64,000 bases of DNA from Hirundichthys speculiger (taxonomy: Eukaryota > Chordata > Actinopteri > Beloniformes > Exocoetidae), in the NCBI GenBank assembly GCA_018398805.1, contig JAGFBZ010000849.1, positions 1,384,501-1,448,500 of the forward strand. The letters run 5' to 3'. The notes beneath the pieces are model-generated. The model made no database searches. It was given only the letters and a program-made list of their open reading frames with translations, and was not told the DNA's origin. Below are positions 49,865-62,620 of this stretch, one piece after another (position 1 is the stretch's first letter; each line of letters starts with the position of its first letter). A program made the position numbers and the translations under genes.

Positions 49865-52188
49865 ATGCTGCCGAACCTCTAATCATGGCAGATTGGGAGT
49901 TCTCTCAAAGCCCTTTTCAGACATGCACATGTTGGTGTAATGAATGAGTGTGATTGAATAAGTACCCTGGTGCTCTTACTGTAGAATTTAACTATAGTTA
50001 CCTGACAAGGCCAGATCCTGGATCAGTTTCAACACTGTACAGGTCAGGAGCGCTGCAGTCACCTTAACAGACAGGTACGTACAGTATTGGTGAGTCAGTT
50101 TTATTTATGGTTATCTGGTCAGACAAATCAAAAACATCAGGTTATCAGATCATGGGATTTCAGCTCTGTCCAAGCTTTCCCACTCCATGGCTTTCTTTAC
50201 AGCATCCTAATAAATGCCTGACACCGAAAGGAAGAACGGTTGTACTGTCAGAACACAGGTGTGACTACTGCTAAACTGCACTCTGATTATGTTTGTATGT
50301 GTGAGACATGCCTCTACTTCTAAAGTCAACAGCTAAAATGCCCTTCCTGCTAACTGAGCCTTGAGCCAGGTAGGAGGCATGAAAAACTGTTTAATTAATG
50401 CACATCAGCTGTGTTAACACAAGCAACTTTACAATGGTGACGGATCACTGAAATGGTCATAAAAAGAAAGCAAGCAAGAAGCAGGGTGGGGGGCAGAGTG
50501 AAGGGAAATGTAAAACTGGTATGAAGGGGACAAAAGAAAAAAAAACAGAAGTAGTGGCCTTAAGAGCTGCCACAGGAATATCAACTTAATGATATGCATT
50601 TACTATAATTTGAACTTCCCCTTCTCTTTCTAAACCTCAATAACAATAATGTCCGCTGAAGTTGCACCTCTCTTTTTACTGCAGTCCCTTGTCAATGAGC
50701 CCAAACTTCCTTCAGGATTACCCAATAAAGTGTACAGCTATGCCACATTAGCTTTATCTCACAACCAAGGAACAAAGCAAGTGCACCAGCCCGTACGCTA
50801 ATATCATCAGGGTCATAACTTTCCCATCACTGGAACATTGCACACTGACAAAGCTGGACTTCAGATATGAACTGTTAGCTTCCTTAAGCCCTTCCACCAG
50901 TATCGTTTTTTCTTTTTTAAGCCGAGAGAATGTTATTTTCTTTCAGAGATATGTTCTCCAGAGGCTCTTGTCACACTGCTGTTTCACCCAGACAGGGATT
51001 AAATGAACATGATGGCATCCACGTAGATGACTGAGAACACTGGTGGTTTCTCCAGTCACATAGGAGGCAATAAAAAAAAAAGAAACCCTTCAAGGAATTT
51101 ATGTAGCACTGTAAAAGGTGTAGTTAATCTGTAAAACGTTTTACAGATTATTGACTTTTGACAAGGATGTTTTCTATTGTTTGGACGCTTGTAACACAAA
51201 ACATCCTCAAGCCTTCCTGGAGGTCATATTTTTTAACAATATAGGATGTAGAGGTCTTCAAACAAAATATAAATCATCCAGCTGTCCTTTAGGTTTTTTT
51301 TGTCTGCTCCCTATCTGATGGAGTGGATACATCTGTACGAGCAGCGTGCTGAGTTAGAAAGTGTGAACAGTCAAAATAAATGTCACAGAAAACAGTTTTG
51401 TACATGAAACAGATTATCCGAAAACACATCCTGGACTTCAGAGAGATCATTGATAATTTCCCTTCAACCATACATCAGTGAAGCTCTCCTCTCCATTTAC
51501 CCAAAAGATGCACGTAGTGTTATTATGTTGTTAAGGCCAGTTAAAAGGTTATTTCTTTGACGGCTGAGCCAGCCCTGTCAGGAAGGCGTCACTGTGCTCT
51601 CGTGGGCTGCCATGTGGCCACAGAGGCGTTAACGGTCCAAACTTACTTGCCACATGGACACTAAAAGAGACAAACACACATTCAGAGATAGACAGCTACA
51701 TGACTCACTTCACTACCCTCAAGGCATTTCTGAGACCTGCCAAGAGGCTCAAAGAAGGCAAATGTCTAGAGACAAGTTGCTCTTTGTTTCTGCCGGAGCC
51801 TGCAGAGAATATTTTGAAAATTATTATTCAGGAAACAAAAAATGCAAATGAACAATTCTATGTTCATATAAATATTCAGTGGTCACAGTTAGACTGATAA
51901 AATAGATTTACAGACCGTCTCTTTTGCACCAGATATTTATGTACTTTGTCACTGTATAGTCTTCGCCACGTGTTGCAACATGTTCTGCAGTCCATGCTGC
52001 AAACAGAACCATGTTACATGACCTGGGTAACTATCTGATGCAACCCAAACACTGTGTAAAAATCCACAATGTCGCATTTGTTTGAGCCGCCATGACATTG
52101 ATGCGGTCTGAGATGTTTTTGATGGTGCAAATTGGCTCAATTGGGCACATCGATTGTATTGATAGTTAAAGATTGAGAGGTTAATGTC
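49865..52188. other. Non-coding stretch with a perfect palindrome
   Basis: No gene-like feature recognised. The 26-bp palindrome at 51125-51150 is listed separately. Confidence 0.55.
51125..51150. repeat. 26-bp perfect palindrome without a spacer
   Basis: TAATCTGTAAAAC followed directly by its exact reverse complement. No spacer and no repeat-family context were recognised. Confidence 0.9.
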
Positions 52189-52440
52189 CCTCATCCAGAT
52201 TGGGTGTACCAGGCCTCCCTCTAGAGCCAGGACTGGGAGCTCATTGGCAAGCGCTAACTGGCCAGGTCTTCATCTATGGGGTCTGGCTGGAACCAGTCAC
52301 GTTGGTTCACTCAACTATGGACTCCCTACCTGCAGGGGGGGCCATTTGACTCGGGTTTGGGTTGTGTTTTGAGCAGCGGCTGAAGTCACGGCCTTGACAT
52401 GGTGACCCTTACCTCCAAAACTGGCTCTTGAGATCATGTT
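52189..52440 (+). mobile_element. 5' region of a fish APE-type LINE (fragment)
   Basis: The text AGGCCTCCCTCTAGAGCCAGG (about 52211), GGCCAGGTCTTCATCTATGGGG, a GGGGGCCATTTGACTCGGGT block and ACTGGCTCTTGAGA near 52420 follows the leader of a teleost non-LTR retrotransposon whose ORF2 begins shortly after the last block. Only this leader survives. The LINE clade cannot be decided from this fragment. Confidence 0.55.
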
Positions 52441-52567
52441 AATGCATTTTAGTGCAATTTTTTAATAACCAGCTAATCATATCATATCAACTAATCATGT
52501 CATGTCAGTTTTCTTTTGCATTCATGTGGCCATGTTATTCTTATTTTCATCCATTTGATTTTAATCT

Positions 52568-52922
52568 GCAGCATGGTGGCTTGGTGGTTAGTACTGTTGC
52601 CTCACAGCAAGAAGGTTCCTCGGCAGGGGCCTTTCTGTGTGGAGTTTGCATGTTCTCCCGGTGCTTGCGTAGGTTTTTCCTCCGGGTACTGCGGCTTCCT
52701 CCCACAGTCCAAAGACATGCATGTTAGGTTAATTGGTGGTTCTTAATTGCCCGTAGGAGTGATTGTGAGTGTGTATGGTTGTTTGTCTATATGTGGCCCT
52801 GCGATGGACTGGCGACCTGTCCAGGGTGGACCCCTGCCTTTTGCCCAAAGAGAGCTGGGATAGACTCCAGCGGATCCCTGTGACCCTGCATTGGATTAAG
52901 CGGATATAGATAATGGATGGAT
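52568..52922 (+). mobile_element. L2-like LINE 3' end with an intact 11-bp target duplication
   Basis: It runs from GCAGCATGGTGGCTTGG through GTTTGCATGTTCTCCC, TCCCACAGTCCAAAGACATG and GATGGACTGGCGACCTGTCC to ATAATGGATGGAT. GATTTTAATCT lies on both sides (52557-52567 and 52923-52933), a perfect 11-bp target-site duplication. It is a 5'-truncated, non-coding insertion and the best-preserved L2-like copy in the window. Confidence 0.9.
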
Positions 52923-53403
52923 GATTTTAATCTCTGGTACATTCATTCTCTTGCTGGCCCAGAAAAAAAATAACTGCATACAGTGAGCCATGGTCATTTT
53001 TCCTCACAACCAAAATTACATTTCTTTGGAAAAATCTTCAGAACAATAGCAAAAATGCTTTGAACAAAGTACTCGCAGATCCATCAGCACGGAAAACACA
53101 CAGTGATGGATGCACATAGTTGTCAGCTTCTGCTTCTAAAATGACTGCTGAAGCTCTTGCTCCAGTGGTTACACACTGCCTGGAGAATATGACCATATAA
53201 TGAAATTCTGCCCACCATAATGTCACAGAGAGTTGGTGTTAGAAAAACTGCCCAAAGAGAAGCAATCTTAGTACCCTGAAAACTGGGTGTTTTGTCCATA
53301 GGAATGCTATAGCATACATTTTTCCCCATTTTTGGAGTTTCCAGTCAGAAAATCCGACACACAGAAAAGCGCCACATGGCCATTTAAAAACTTCAAGTTT
53401 TAT

Positions 53404-55291
53404 TCAATGAAAAATAACCCAGTTGAAGTGTCTGTTCGAGGGTCTTTGCAGCATCTCCTTTGAATACTTCTCATTCACAAGGCCAAGCAGCCAATCAGAG
53501 AGATCTGCCTGACAGACCTGATGCCATTTCAGTGCTGCTGGACTAATAGAATATGGACCAAAAATATGGTTTATTCTTTTTTTATTTCCTGTCTTTCTTT
53601 CAAAGCATGACAATCATTGTGCCAAAGATTGGCTACTGACAATCAAAAGTAAAGCATTAAAGCATAGTTTATTTCCAACTTTTACTTTTTTATGTGAAGT
53701 TGTATGGGTTTTCCCTCGGTTTCCCTTCCACAGTCTAAAAATAAGCATGTTGGGCTAATGGGTTTTAAATTTCCCATATGAGTGTGAGCATGTGTGGTTG
53801 CTTGTCTGTACAGTAACTGGCCCTAGAATGAACTGGCGTCCTGTCCAGGCTGTACCCCTGCCTTTTGCCCAAAGAGAGATACCTGAACAGGAAGAAGCAG
53901 CTTTAGATAACAAATGGATGTTTTTGCTTAGGCACAGTATCGCACCATTTCCATTCACTGCCAGGTTTTTAATAACATAAGACATCTGTGTCTGATCTAC
54001 AGCACATCTGTCCCTAACTTACCATCTATCAGTTGACACTATCTGCACCACTGACTGACTGACAAAATGACAGACGGATCTGCAAGGTGGTCTCTGGTGG
54101 ACAGGTTGGGGTCTCTGCACAGTTGTGAAAATGTTATCTACGTCTTGTCTTGGGCTGTTGTAAAGAGTTCTGTTATGTTTATAGTTTCAGGACTTGCAGT
54201 GTGTTTTTCTTCTCTCTGTGTCAGATTAGCAAAGGTGGGATGTCAAGAATAGTATTGTTGCTGATATTCCTTTAAACCCCCTGTGTCTGCCATGACAGCT
54301 GTAATCAGTGTGTAACTTTGGTTTTGATGTTTTGGTGCCTTCTATCAACACTGAGTTAGTGTTGGATGAATTTGTGGAGCTGCTCTCAGTCCAAATAGAA
54401 AGTGAATGTGCTGGAGCAGGGCTCAGACTAAGTTTAACCCCTATACTCACTCTCATCTGATTGAGAAATGGCTAAGAAGCTAAACTAAAGCAACTTGAAC
54501 AACATAAACTAAGAAAACAATGGTGAGGTTGTTACTGGATTTCACTTCCACTTTAAATAATGAAGAGGAAAAACATAACTGATTGCAGTAGGACCTGGTA
54601 CTGACCCATTCAAAGGGAAGACAATGATGTTGTGACACACACTGACCTATAATTGCCAACAGCAGAGAGCTGAGGGGCAGTGATTGACTGGCTTTTAGGG
54701 TCCTGTGGCCTTAGAGGATAAGAGCCATCACGCAATTTCAGGATCAGAAAATCACTGTCAGATGCCCACTGGCTGGACCACTTCAGAATCAAACCAATTT
54801 TTCCATCAGAATCAGAGGTTTCCCTGAAAACAATAAAAGTGAAGTGATTACAGTAACGAAAGAGGGGGGAAAAAATTTGTTTTTTTTATACAAAAAATGC
54901 AGAAGTCCTTAAAGAAAAAAGTTTAATGCATAAAAGTTATGTGGCTAAAGTAATGCTGACTTCGGTTTCAAAGGCTGTATTTGCTCATGTCTAATAAATG
55001 CATTAATGTGGAGATAAAGACATCAGTTACCAAAGAAGCCTTTGGGTGTTGTCCAACTATTTCTACTCTGCCAACACAGATTAAATGAAGTCTATTTAAA
55101 CCGTAATAACACATTTCCTTAAATCACTGCCAAAATTGCACAGTTTAACAAGCTTTGAAGATGTTCTAGAAAACTGGTCCTATTAGCCCGCCAGGCAGTT
55201 GCTGATGTCTTAATGCAGGTCAACTTACAGACCTGCAGCTGCACAGAGAAAGACAGACTGGGAAAAGTATGGGCGAGTGTGCAGAATAAAC
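53404..55291 (-). CDS. Possible unidentified minus-strand gene, last three exons (weak)
   Basis: Three segments join in one frame on the minus strand. Segment 1 is 55291-55229, with donor GTAAGT. Segment 2 is 54823-54647, with acceptor TTTTATTGTTTTCAG, donor GTCAGT and 177 nt. Segment 3 is 53542-53404, with acceptor ATTCTATTAG and stop TGA overlapping an AATAAA. All junctions are phase 2. Segment 2 would encode, in part, GLILKWSSQWASDSDFL; segment 3 contains CQADLSDWLLGLVNEKYSKE. Composition and codon use look protein-like, but I recognise no family, no start codon was found upstream of segment 1, and its acceptor is uncertain. A degenerate L2-like fragment lies in the last intron. This may be a real lineage-specific gene, an old pseudogene, or chance. 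Confidence 0.22.
53705..53930 (+). mobile_element. Degenerate L2-like LINE 3' fragment
   Basis: Contains TTCCACAGTCTAAAAATAAG, GGGCTAATGG, GAACTGGCGTCCTGTCCAGG and CCTGCCTTTTGCCC in the order of the 52.6-kb copy, ending near ATGGATG. It is more diverged and is truncated at its 5' side. Confidence 0.65.
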
Positions 55292-58200
55292 CTAGAATCA
55301 GCAGCTCTCTCTCTCTCTGCCTCTTTTCTTATCTGCTCACACAGCCAGTTGAGGAGCACACAGGCACAGCAATCTCAGAGACAGCCAAGCTTTTCTGGCA
55401 TCTCTCCTCCGCACTATGGAGAGATGATTTTGTCCTCCCATCCACACCTCTGTGTGAAGCCGAGCACAGATGAAGCAGCAGCAGCAGCATCCATAAGGAG
55501 CACATTTAATTGGCCAGCTGTCTGAATGGTCAAAGATACTTATTACTTCAGAAGTTGCAGGCAGCAGTTTTTCAACAGACTCCCAAACCATGCAGGAGTA
55601 CACCTTTTAAATGTGCATAAGAGTGCAGCCGTGTGTAATTATCAGAGAGTCAGAGAGTTGTCCTTTCCTGTATATTCCTAATGGATAGAAACGCATTTTT
55701 CCTTGAATACTTTAGGACATTAATTTATTAAAAATTCAGTGTATGGTAATAGAAAGCATGTGAATAAGGGTTGACTTGCAGGTGATATATGCAGCTCAGT
55801 TCCTGCACTAAATGATGGTGACATTTTATAAACTAATTATCTCTGCTGATTTGTTTATCAAACACAAACCCTGAAGGATTTTTCCTCTGTTGCCGCTGTG
55901 TTTATGTTAAATCTTTGTGCATCTGACTGTGCACATGTAGTAGTGTAAACTGTGTGCACGTGTGCGTTCTTTATACATGTGAGGGAAGTGACATCCCTGG
56001 CATCAGCAATAATATAATACAGGCATCAGCAAAATACAAAGCACAATGACTACGGATGTCACTAGAAGTCAAAGTGGAGATGAGATACGAGGGCTGGAGG
56101 GAGAAGGAAAAGATGAAGGGTGTTGTGGAAAAGAATATATTCTTCATATTTATCCATGTGTCTATGACTATCTGTGTAAGCAAGACTGGAAGTACAGACA
56201 AGGCAGGGCCAGCAGGTTAATGGTGAAATGAGTATCCTTGGCGGCTGTAATCATTCAATTCACAAAAATGTTCTCTCGTGTGAAATGGGTCTGGTACCCC
56301 TCCCTTTCACTGCTCAACACAAACAAAATGGCTGCAAAACTGCTAAAAAAAAACAACTTGGATCAACAGGTTTTTACTGCCAAACCCAAAACAGTCGTTC
56401 ACTGGCGTTCCTACTCCACTGCACGCTATCTTTTGTTGACACTAGTCTGCTTGTGGCTCTGCCTACATCATGTTTCGTTTGTCTGATTGGTTGTATGTTT
56501 ATCCACTGGCGTCTAGAGGCTGTTTCTTCTGCATCTGTTGGTACTGTCCTTTGGTAATCAAATTGAAATCCAGAGGAACCAGAACAGCTCTTTGTATTTA
56601 AGAGGAAAAGGATTCTTGTCCAGGGTGTGAAATAAGTACATGTTGCTTGGATCAACAGGTTGGATCAAATCTTCAACGTGACTCGCTCACACATTCGCAG
56701 AATGAGCGATGAAACATGAAGCAACAATATGTGTTGAGTGTGTGCTCGTTTGGTGCATTTAATGACTGTCCTTTAAAAGATATGAAGACAGGTACATATT
56801 ATGCCTGTATACAAACACTTAGTCAAACGGCAAGTATATATTATACCATTCAGCATCCCAAACATAATCCACACTGTCCCACACAATCATAAGCTCTGTT
56901 TTACACTTGACTGGAATCTGGTTAACCTACACAGGAAGCCAAATGTGCAACTTTTTTTTTTCTTTTTAGAGATTTATCTTTATAGGACTAACCCAGCTAA
57001 CCATTAGTGCCGTCACTAAAATATTAAAATAACATTTCTAACAGGCTGAAGTGCCCATTTCAGCTCATTTAGAGCCCACTGATTTTACAACGAGAGTATT
57101 AACATAGAAAGACCACAGTAGGTCACAGAAACACAGTCATTTTCAAGGCTTTTTATTTGTTCTTTTCTTTTACAGCCCAGTTATGCTAAAATTAGCATTC
57201 ACCTCTAGTCAGATGGAACCCATTAGTCTTGACTGGATGAATCTTTTTCACAGCAGACACTTTCATTTCTCACTGCAGGATAGGCACAGGTGGAGCAAGA
57301 TTTGTTAATGACAGCTCAGGTTCAAGAAGTCTCCCACTAAGATGTGATAACAAGCAAGACTGTAAAATACATGGATCCTACAACTTGCTCACCTAGATGG
57401 AATGCAAACATTTTTGATGGCATGAATTACACGTTATTTTCCAACCATGGCAAGTTTCCTGCAAAAGGTTTATTTTGACATGTATCTGTCCTCCCTCACA
57501 GGTACTTACCAGTACTCAGCTGCTGTTCATACAGGATCCATCTTGTATAAATCTTCAGAGGTACTGTATATGCTCTTTAAAACAATGAGCAGCAGGACTA
57601 GTTTTCAACATCCATTTTTACGGCAGCAGAGCTAGGATCTTTCTAAATAAGGGGCCGTTGAGGCACCACATTTCTGACTAAGTATTTGTTCAACATCCTT
57701 GCACACAATCTCTTTTTTTGGTATAGTGCATACACATTTTCAAGAGTCACACCTTGTTCCAAAACTTTATGTAAGTTAAAAGAAAAAAAGAAATCGTTTA
57801 CATTAATTAATAGCTTGCTCCAGCTGCTGCTTCATAATATAAAGCATTAATCATTAATCATTAAGCATTAATCACATTAATGACAACCAGCATCAGGATT
57901 TGAGACTCACCAACATACCTCAGAAAAACCACTGTTTCCATGTTACATTAGTAAAATGTACCTAATCTTCAGTTACCCTTTCGCAACAGTATCATTCAAA
58001 ACCATCTTCGTCTGTAAGGTAGCTTTGACATGATTTCAGCTGCTTTCTTTAGCTTTCTTTAATTTGTAAGCTGTAAGTTTTATGCACCCAGACACTAAGT
58101 CAGGTTTTATGGCGGATGGAACCTTCCCATCGTTGTTGCTGCTGTCCCTGTTCAGTAGATATAAAAGTGACAACTTATGTGACCTGTGAGATCAGACTAG

Positions 58201-61200
58201 AAGTATGGTGATGTCCGAAAACTGAAAATGATCATTTCAAGAATCCTGCGCTCTTGTTGTGAAAACAAAGGAAGTCCTGGACATAAATCCATACCACCTC
58301 CTAAGCACCTGAAACAAAGTGACCGCACCAGAATTTCACTGGTGACAAGGGTTTAGGAGGTTAGTTAGATTTATTGTCCATGACATCTGTGGCTTTGGGT
58401 GCTTAGTACATTGAACCTTGACACTCAGCCAGCATGCAATCCAACTTATCCATCAGAGCATCTGCATCCAACAGGTAAACAAAAGAGGCAAACCATGTGT
58501 TTTGACCTACAGCCAACCAATCATATGTCAGAGGTATCCAGACTGACTGATAAGAACGGAACTGGAATAGGGATAATTTGCAATGACCAGATCTCCAAAG
58601 GTCGGATGTATGTTAAGGAGCACCGAAAGCAACTATATTATAAGTGATCTCAACTTATATTTTAAAAAGATATATTTATGCATGGACACTAAATGATGTG
58701 AAGAAAATGAGCATGTAATTTTAACCATTAAAGGCCAAGATGTGCCTTGTGGCCTGGCAGAGTTGACCCACATGGGGCCACCCCATCAACAACCCCTCTT
58801 ATGTAAACATGACCTCTGTTAGACTAACAACAGCCTGAAAAATTTCAAAAGTAATCTCGTTCCGGGGGGACTCGCCATAAAACCAGACCACGCTCTAAGT
58901 ATGCTTGCATGCCAAATACATGGCTCAACAGAGGCAGTGGGAGAAATTCAGTGACAACACACTCAGCTCTGGTTTGAAGATAAATCATGGATCTGTGTGG
59001 CTCATTGAACTGGAGGTGAGCACCATGTGTTCCTGTCATCAAAGGGTCAAAACCAGCTCACGACCCTTGCTAGACATCATCTGTTTCCTTCCCAAATTTC
59101 CTGTCATGTTCCACTGTGGACTATCTAGTCAAGCAGAGGTTTCCTTAACGGATAATGCTCCCGTCTCGGTTCTCCTCACATCATCAGCACTCTTGTTGGA
59201 AGACATATGCTGTTTTTCATCTCCGTGCATAGCAGCATAGCAAACCACCACGAAATGCAGCTGACAAAATATCTAAAACACAGTAATTCATTACAGAAAA
59301 AAAACTTAAGCCTTAATCTCTCTTTAATTTATTCTGGTGAATGTGTTGACTGTCATTATCCTAACCTCTCGTACTGTCGTCTGACTGGAAGAAATGGAAG
59401 TCATTTCAAAGATATGATCACTGAAAAACATGTCATTTTCAAACTTTATCGTCACATTTATACATTAATTATTCAGGAAGACACTGCTCTTTGGCCAAGC
59501 AGTTAATTTCAAGCAAGACTGTCACTGTAAAAGATAATAAACTTCAAAAGGGGTAAGAGAAGAAAATAATCTGACTCCCAAAAAAAAGTTTCTGCTCTGC
59601 ATTATAAACCATGTTTACCTAGCTGCTGCCAAGATTATGGCAGCTGGCAACATTTCAGAAGGTTAAGGTACTTTTATCATCATACGTCACTCAGAAATCA
59701 GAAAAGAAGTGCATAAAAGTTCGCATCACCAGCATGTAAGCACGTTAGTTAACCATCGTACTTTGCTCTGTGTTTTTTATCGGCCAAATTATAGAAATTT
59801 AAATAGTGTTTATTTGCATCCAAATTTACTGCAATCTGGCCTTTTGTTTTTGATTTATTTTATTTAAAGTCTTAAATTATTCACTAAGACATACATGGCT
59901 GGATGCAGCAGCAGTCTGTGTTGGATGACAATGGCACTCCCATGCCCATGTGAATGTCACAGCAACATGACAGTTTCTCATGCAGTGCCTCCTGAGCCCT
60001 CAAAGGTTACTTGCATTCAGCACTCGTTTTCAGCTTAGGCCTTTACTGATTTAGCAGTGTTGTCCATAGTAGATATTACTGCAATTTTGCATTGAGAAAT
60101 ATTGTGACTGATCACTCTGTATCATTTGTAAAATAGTTTAACACAAAATAACGAGCCATGACTCGTATTTGGAACAACTTGGGGCCAATTCTGGCAGTCA
60201 GAGCACTGCGATGTTTATCCACCAGCAGCATCAGTCATGCGTCCCATCTTGGGATTTTTGCAGACACTATCACTTCCAGTAAAGAAAGCAACATGCCAAA
60301 ACAAGCAATACAGATAATTCAGTTTATATCATTTTCTACCTTCAAACAGCCATGGTGTACTATTGCAATGTTGCAGGGTTTAAACCACACAGCTACAAAG
60401 CAAAGACGCTGTGCATCTATCCTGTCATTATAAATATGCACAGTTCCCTATCAATCAAGACTGACTCCCGATCCAAACATCTCATAGTCCTGCTGCTCTG
60501 TGAGATAGAAGCAGAACTGAAGAGACAGGTAACACGAGCAGCCACTCGGCTACAGAATGAAGAAGAAGCTTGATGTTCCCGCTTAGAACAAATGAGTCTG
60601 AATGTTGGCTTGTGTTAATATAATGGTGTTTTAATGCCTTTCTGAAAGGTCACATTTTCTCCCTCCTTGTCACAAGAACTGTTAAATAAATTGATTTTGT
60701 TCCTGAAAGCAGTACTAGTCCCCTTATTATACCCAATATTGATGCTCTGTTCTTCCACATGTGACTCTGCTGATTGTACAACCTTCAACAAGAGCATCAG
60801 ATTTTTTTTCTTTTCATCTTAGTCTTCCTTTATGCTTTGCCCCTGTCTATTTTTGAATGTTGATGCTTTTTTTTTTTATGTGGTTCTGGTATCGAATTCT
60901 AGTATTGTTCTTATTTTATGAAAACAGTGAAGTTATTCAGTGAAAATACTGAAAATCACTTATTTTATACTCTGTTGAATAAATATTTAAACAACTTAAA
61001 GATAACATTTGCTTGAATTTTAGAAAACTGCCTAATTTTTGCAGTTTGGGAATGAAGTTTGTATATGTACTTTCTGGTCATTGTGCATGGTTAATCTGAT
61101 AATTCTACAATTTAATGCAATTTTTTATTTTTCAGAAAGACAAGCTTTCCTCAGTGGTCACATCTGACTCTGTTCAGATATGAAATTTGAAGGCTTCAAA

Positions 61201-61329
61201 CTAGTTCACAAACTACAGACTAGCATTTCAGTTAACAAGTCCAAAATTTAAAGATAGTCTATCGATATCATCTGTGGAAATGATCAGCCACTGAGCACAG
61301 ATTAATTATCAGCACTCCTACAGTTATAC
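55292..61329. other. Non-coding stretch, nothing firmly recognised
   Basis: Many short open frames without family resemblance. It holds ATTAATC tandem words at about 57844-57880 and A/T runs. The 56230-56560 part has uneven composition and may be old transposon sequence, but I cannot name it. Confidence 0.5.
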
Positions 61330-61465
61330 ATAGTGATGGCAGCATCATGCTGTGGGCATTTCCTCGCAGGACAAGTCATGGCAGGCTAATTAAGATAAAA
61401 GAAGAGATGAGCGAAGAATGATTATAGAGGAAGATATTTTCTGAAGTGCTCAGAAGGCTGGGGAG
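61330..61465 (+). mobile_element. Tc1-like transposon relic, first half
   Basis: GATGGCAGCATCATGCTGTG matches the conserved GGS-I/V-MLWG block of Tc1-like transposases, and the following 100 bp keeps the order seen in fish copies up to AGAAGGCTGGGG. The frame is destroyed. The continuation appears about 0.94 kb downstream at 62405, after several insertions. Confidence 0.6.
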
Positions 61466-61596
61466 AGAAATTGTGTAGCCTGGGAACCAGATGAATCTGA
61501 GAGCTCATGTTTCATTTGCTCTGGCAAAATGCATCTGGTCCCCCTCCTGTTAAAACAGATTTCAAAATAGCATTGCCCAGGCCATGCCAGTTACAG

Positions 61597-61858
61597 TCCA
61601 TCCATCCATTTTCTCTGCTTGCTTCAATCCTATTCATGGTCACAGGGGTCCGCAGGAGCCTATCCCAACTCTCAGGGAAAGGCAGGGTCCCCCTGTGGAC
61701 AGGTTACCAATGCATCGCAGGGCCACACAGGTGTAACCAACCACGCACAGTCACGTCACTATTTGTGTGAATTTAGAATCAACAATCAGCCGAACAGACA
61801 TGTTTTTGGACTGTTGGAGGAGGCCAGAGTACCTGGAGAAAACCCACAAAAGCATTCA
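61597..61858 (-). mobile_element. L2-like LINE 3' end splitting the Tc1-like relic
   Basis: The plus strand starts TCCATCCATCCATT and continues GAGCCTATCCCAACTC, GCATCGCAGGGCCACA and TTTTTGGACTGTTGGAGG, the L2-like 3' region in reverse. It is 5'-truncated. No exact target duplication was found. Confidence 0.85.
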
Positions 61859-62084
61859 AATAATTTGGAGTTGGTTTGGTAGAAGACTGTTAAAAGGAGA
61901 GTTGCTGATGCACAGCCTATCTGTTTGCATCCAGAGGTGTTTTGGGCCCCTTATTATTACCTCTATTGATAAAAACTTTTTTTCTGTATTCATACATTTT
62001 TCTTGCAGTGTCAGACTAAAGGGTTTACATTTTGTCAAGAAAACAACAAGAGAACTGCAAGAAAAGATGGATGGAGGACTCTTC

Positions 62085-62331
62085 ACACCCTCTCCACGAC
62101 ACAGTGATCAAACAACAGAGTGCGTTCAGTGAGAGGCTTCTTCAGGTCTGTTGCAAGACAGAAAGATACAGAAGATCATTTCTGCGAGCAGCCATCAGCC
62201 TCCACAACAAGACATCCTACTATTATTAATTCAATATTATTATTGCTGTCATTTATTTATTGTTAGAAAAAAAAACCTTACTAGTATGTTGAATTTCCCT
62301 TCTGGGATTAATAAAGTTTTTTTTTTTTTTT
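62085..62331 (+). mobile_element. LINE 3' end (reverse transcriptase C-terminus and tail)
   Basis: The plus strand encodes SERLLQVCCKTERYRRSFLR and then AAISLHN, a motif found at the C-terminus of many fish LINE ORF2 proteins. It is followed by the typical tail TGAATTTCCCTTCTGGGATT and AATAAAGT, then a T-run. The rest of the LINE is missing. Confidence 0.68.
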
Positions 62332-62379
62332 CATTTCATTTTTTCATTTCATTTCATTTTCATTTCATTTTCATTTTCA
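62332..62379. repeat. (CATTT)n simple repeat
   Basis: Tandem CATTT/TCATT units directly after the LINE T-run, probably expanded from the retrotransposon tail. Confidence 0.9.
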
Positions 62380-62404
62380 AAACAAGCATATATTTGGGGA
62401 ATCT

Positions 62405-62620
62405 GTAAAAGTCCTGGAGTGACTAAAAGTCTGAACCTGACCCCAGATGACCCTTTCTGCAGAGAACTGAAAATGAGTTTCCACTGGCACTTCCCATCCG
62501 ACATGGTCGAGATTAAACGTTTCTGTTCAGAATAATAGAATAAACTTCAAAAAGAAAAGGTGTGCCAAGCTAGTAGGATCAGTTCCAAGAGGACTTGACA
62601 ACAGTACTTTAACTACAATG
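62405..62620 (+). mobile_element. Tc1-like transposon relic, second half
   Basis: TCCTGGAGTGACTAAAAGTCTGAACCTGA corresponds to the conserved EWP-QSPDLNP block. GAGAACTGAAAATG, CATCCGACATGGTCGAG and GGTGTGCCAAGCTAGTAG follow in the order of a fish Tc1-like C-terminal region. This completes the relic that begins at 61330. Confidence 0.68.

Noticed and set aside
53038..53226. Minus-strand frames containing TGARASAVILEAEADNYV as a further exon
   Set aside because: It lies beyond the apparent stop and AATAAA of the candidate minus-strand gene, and two frames are open at once.
55337..55603. Minus-strand Cys-rich 88-codon frame
   Set aside because: The Cys run comes from a GCA triplet repeat near 55470-55490; no other coding sign.
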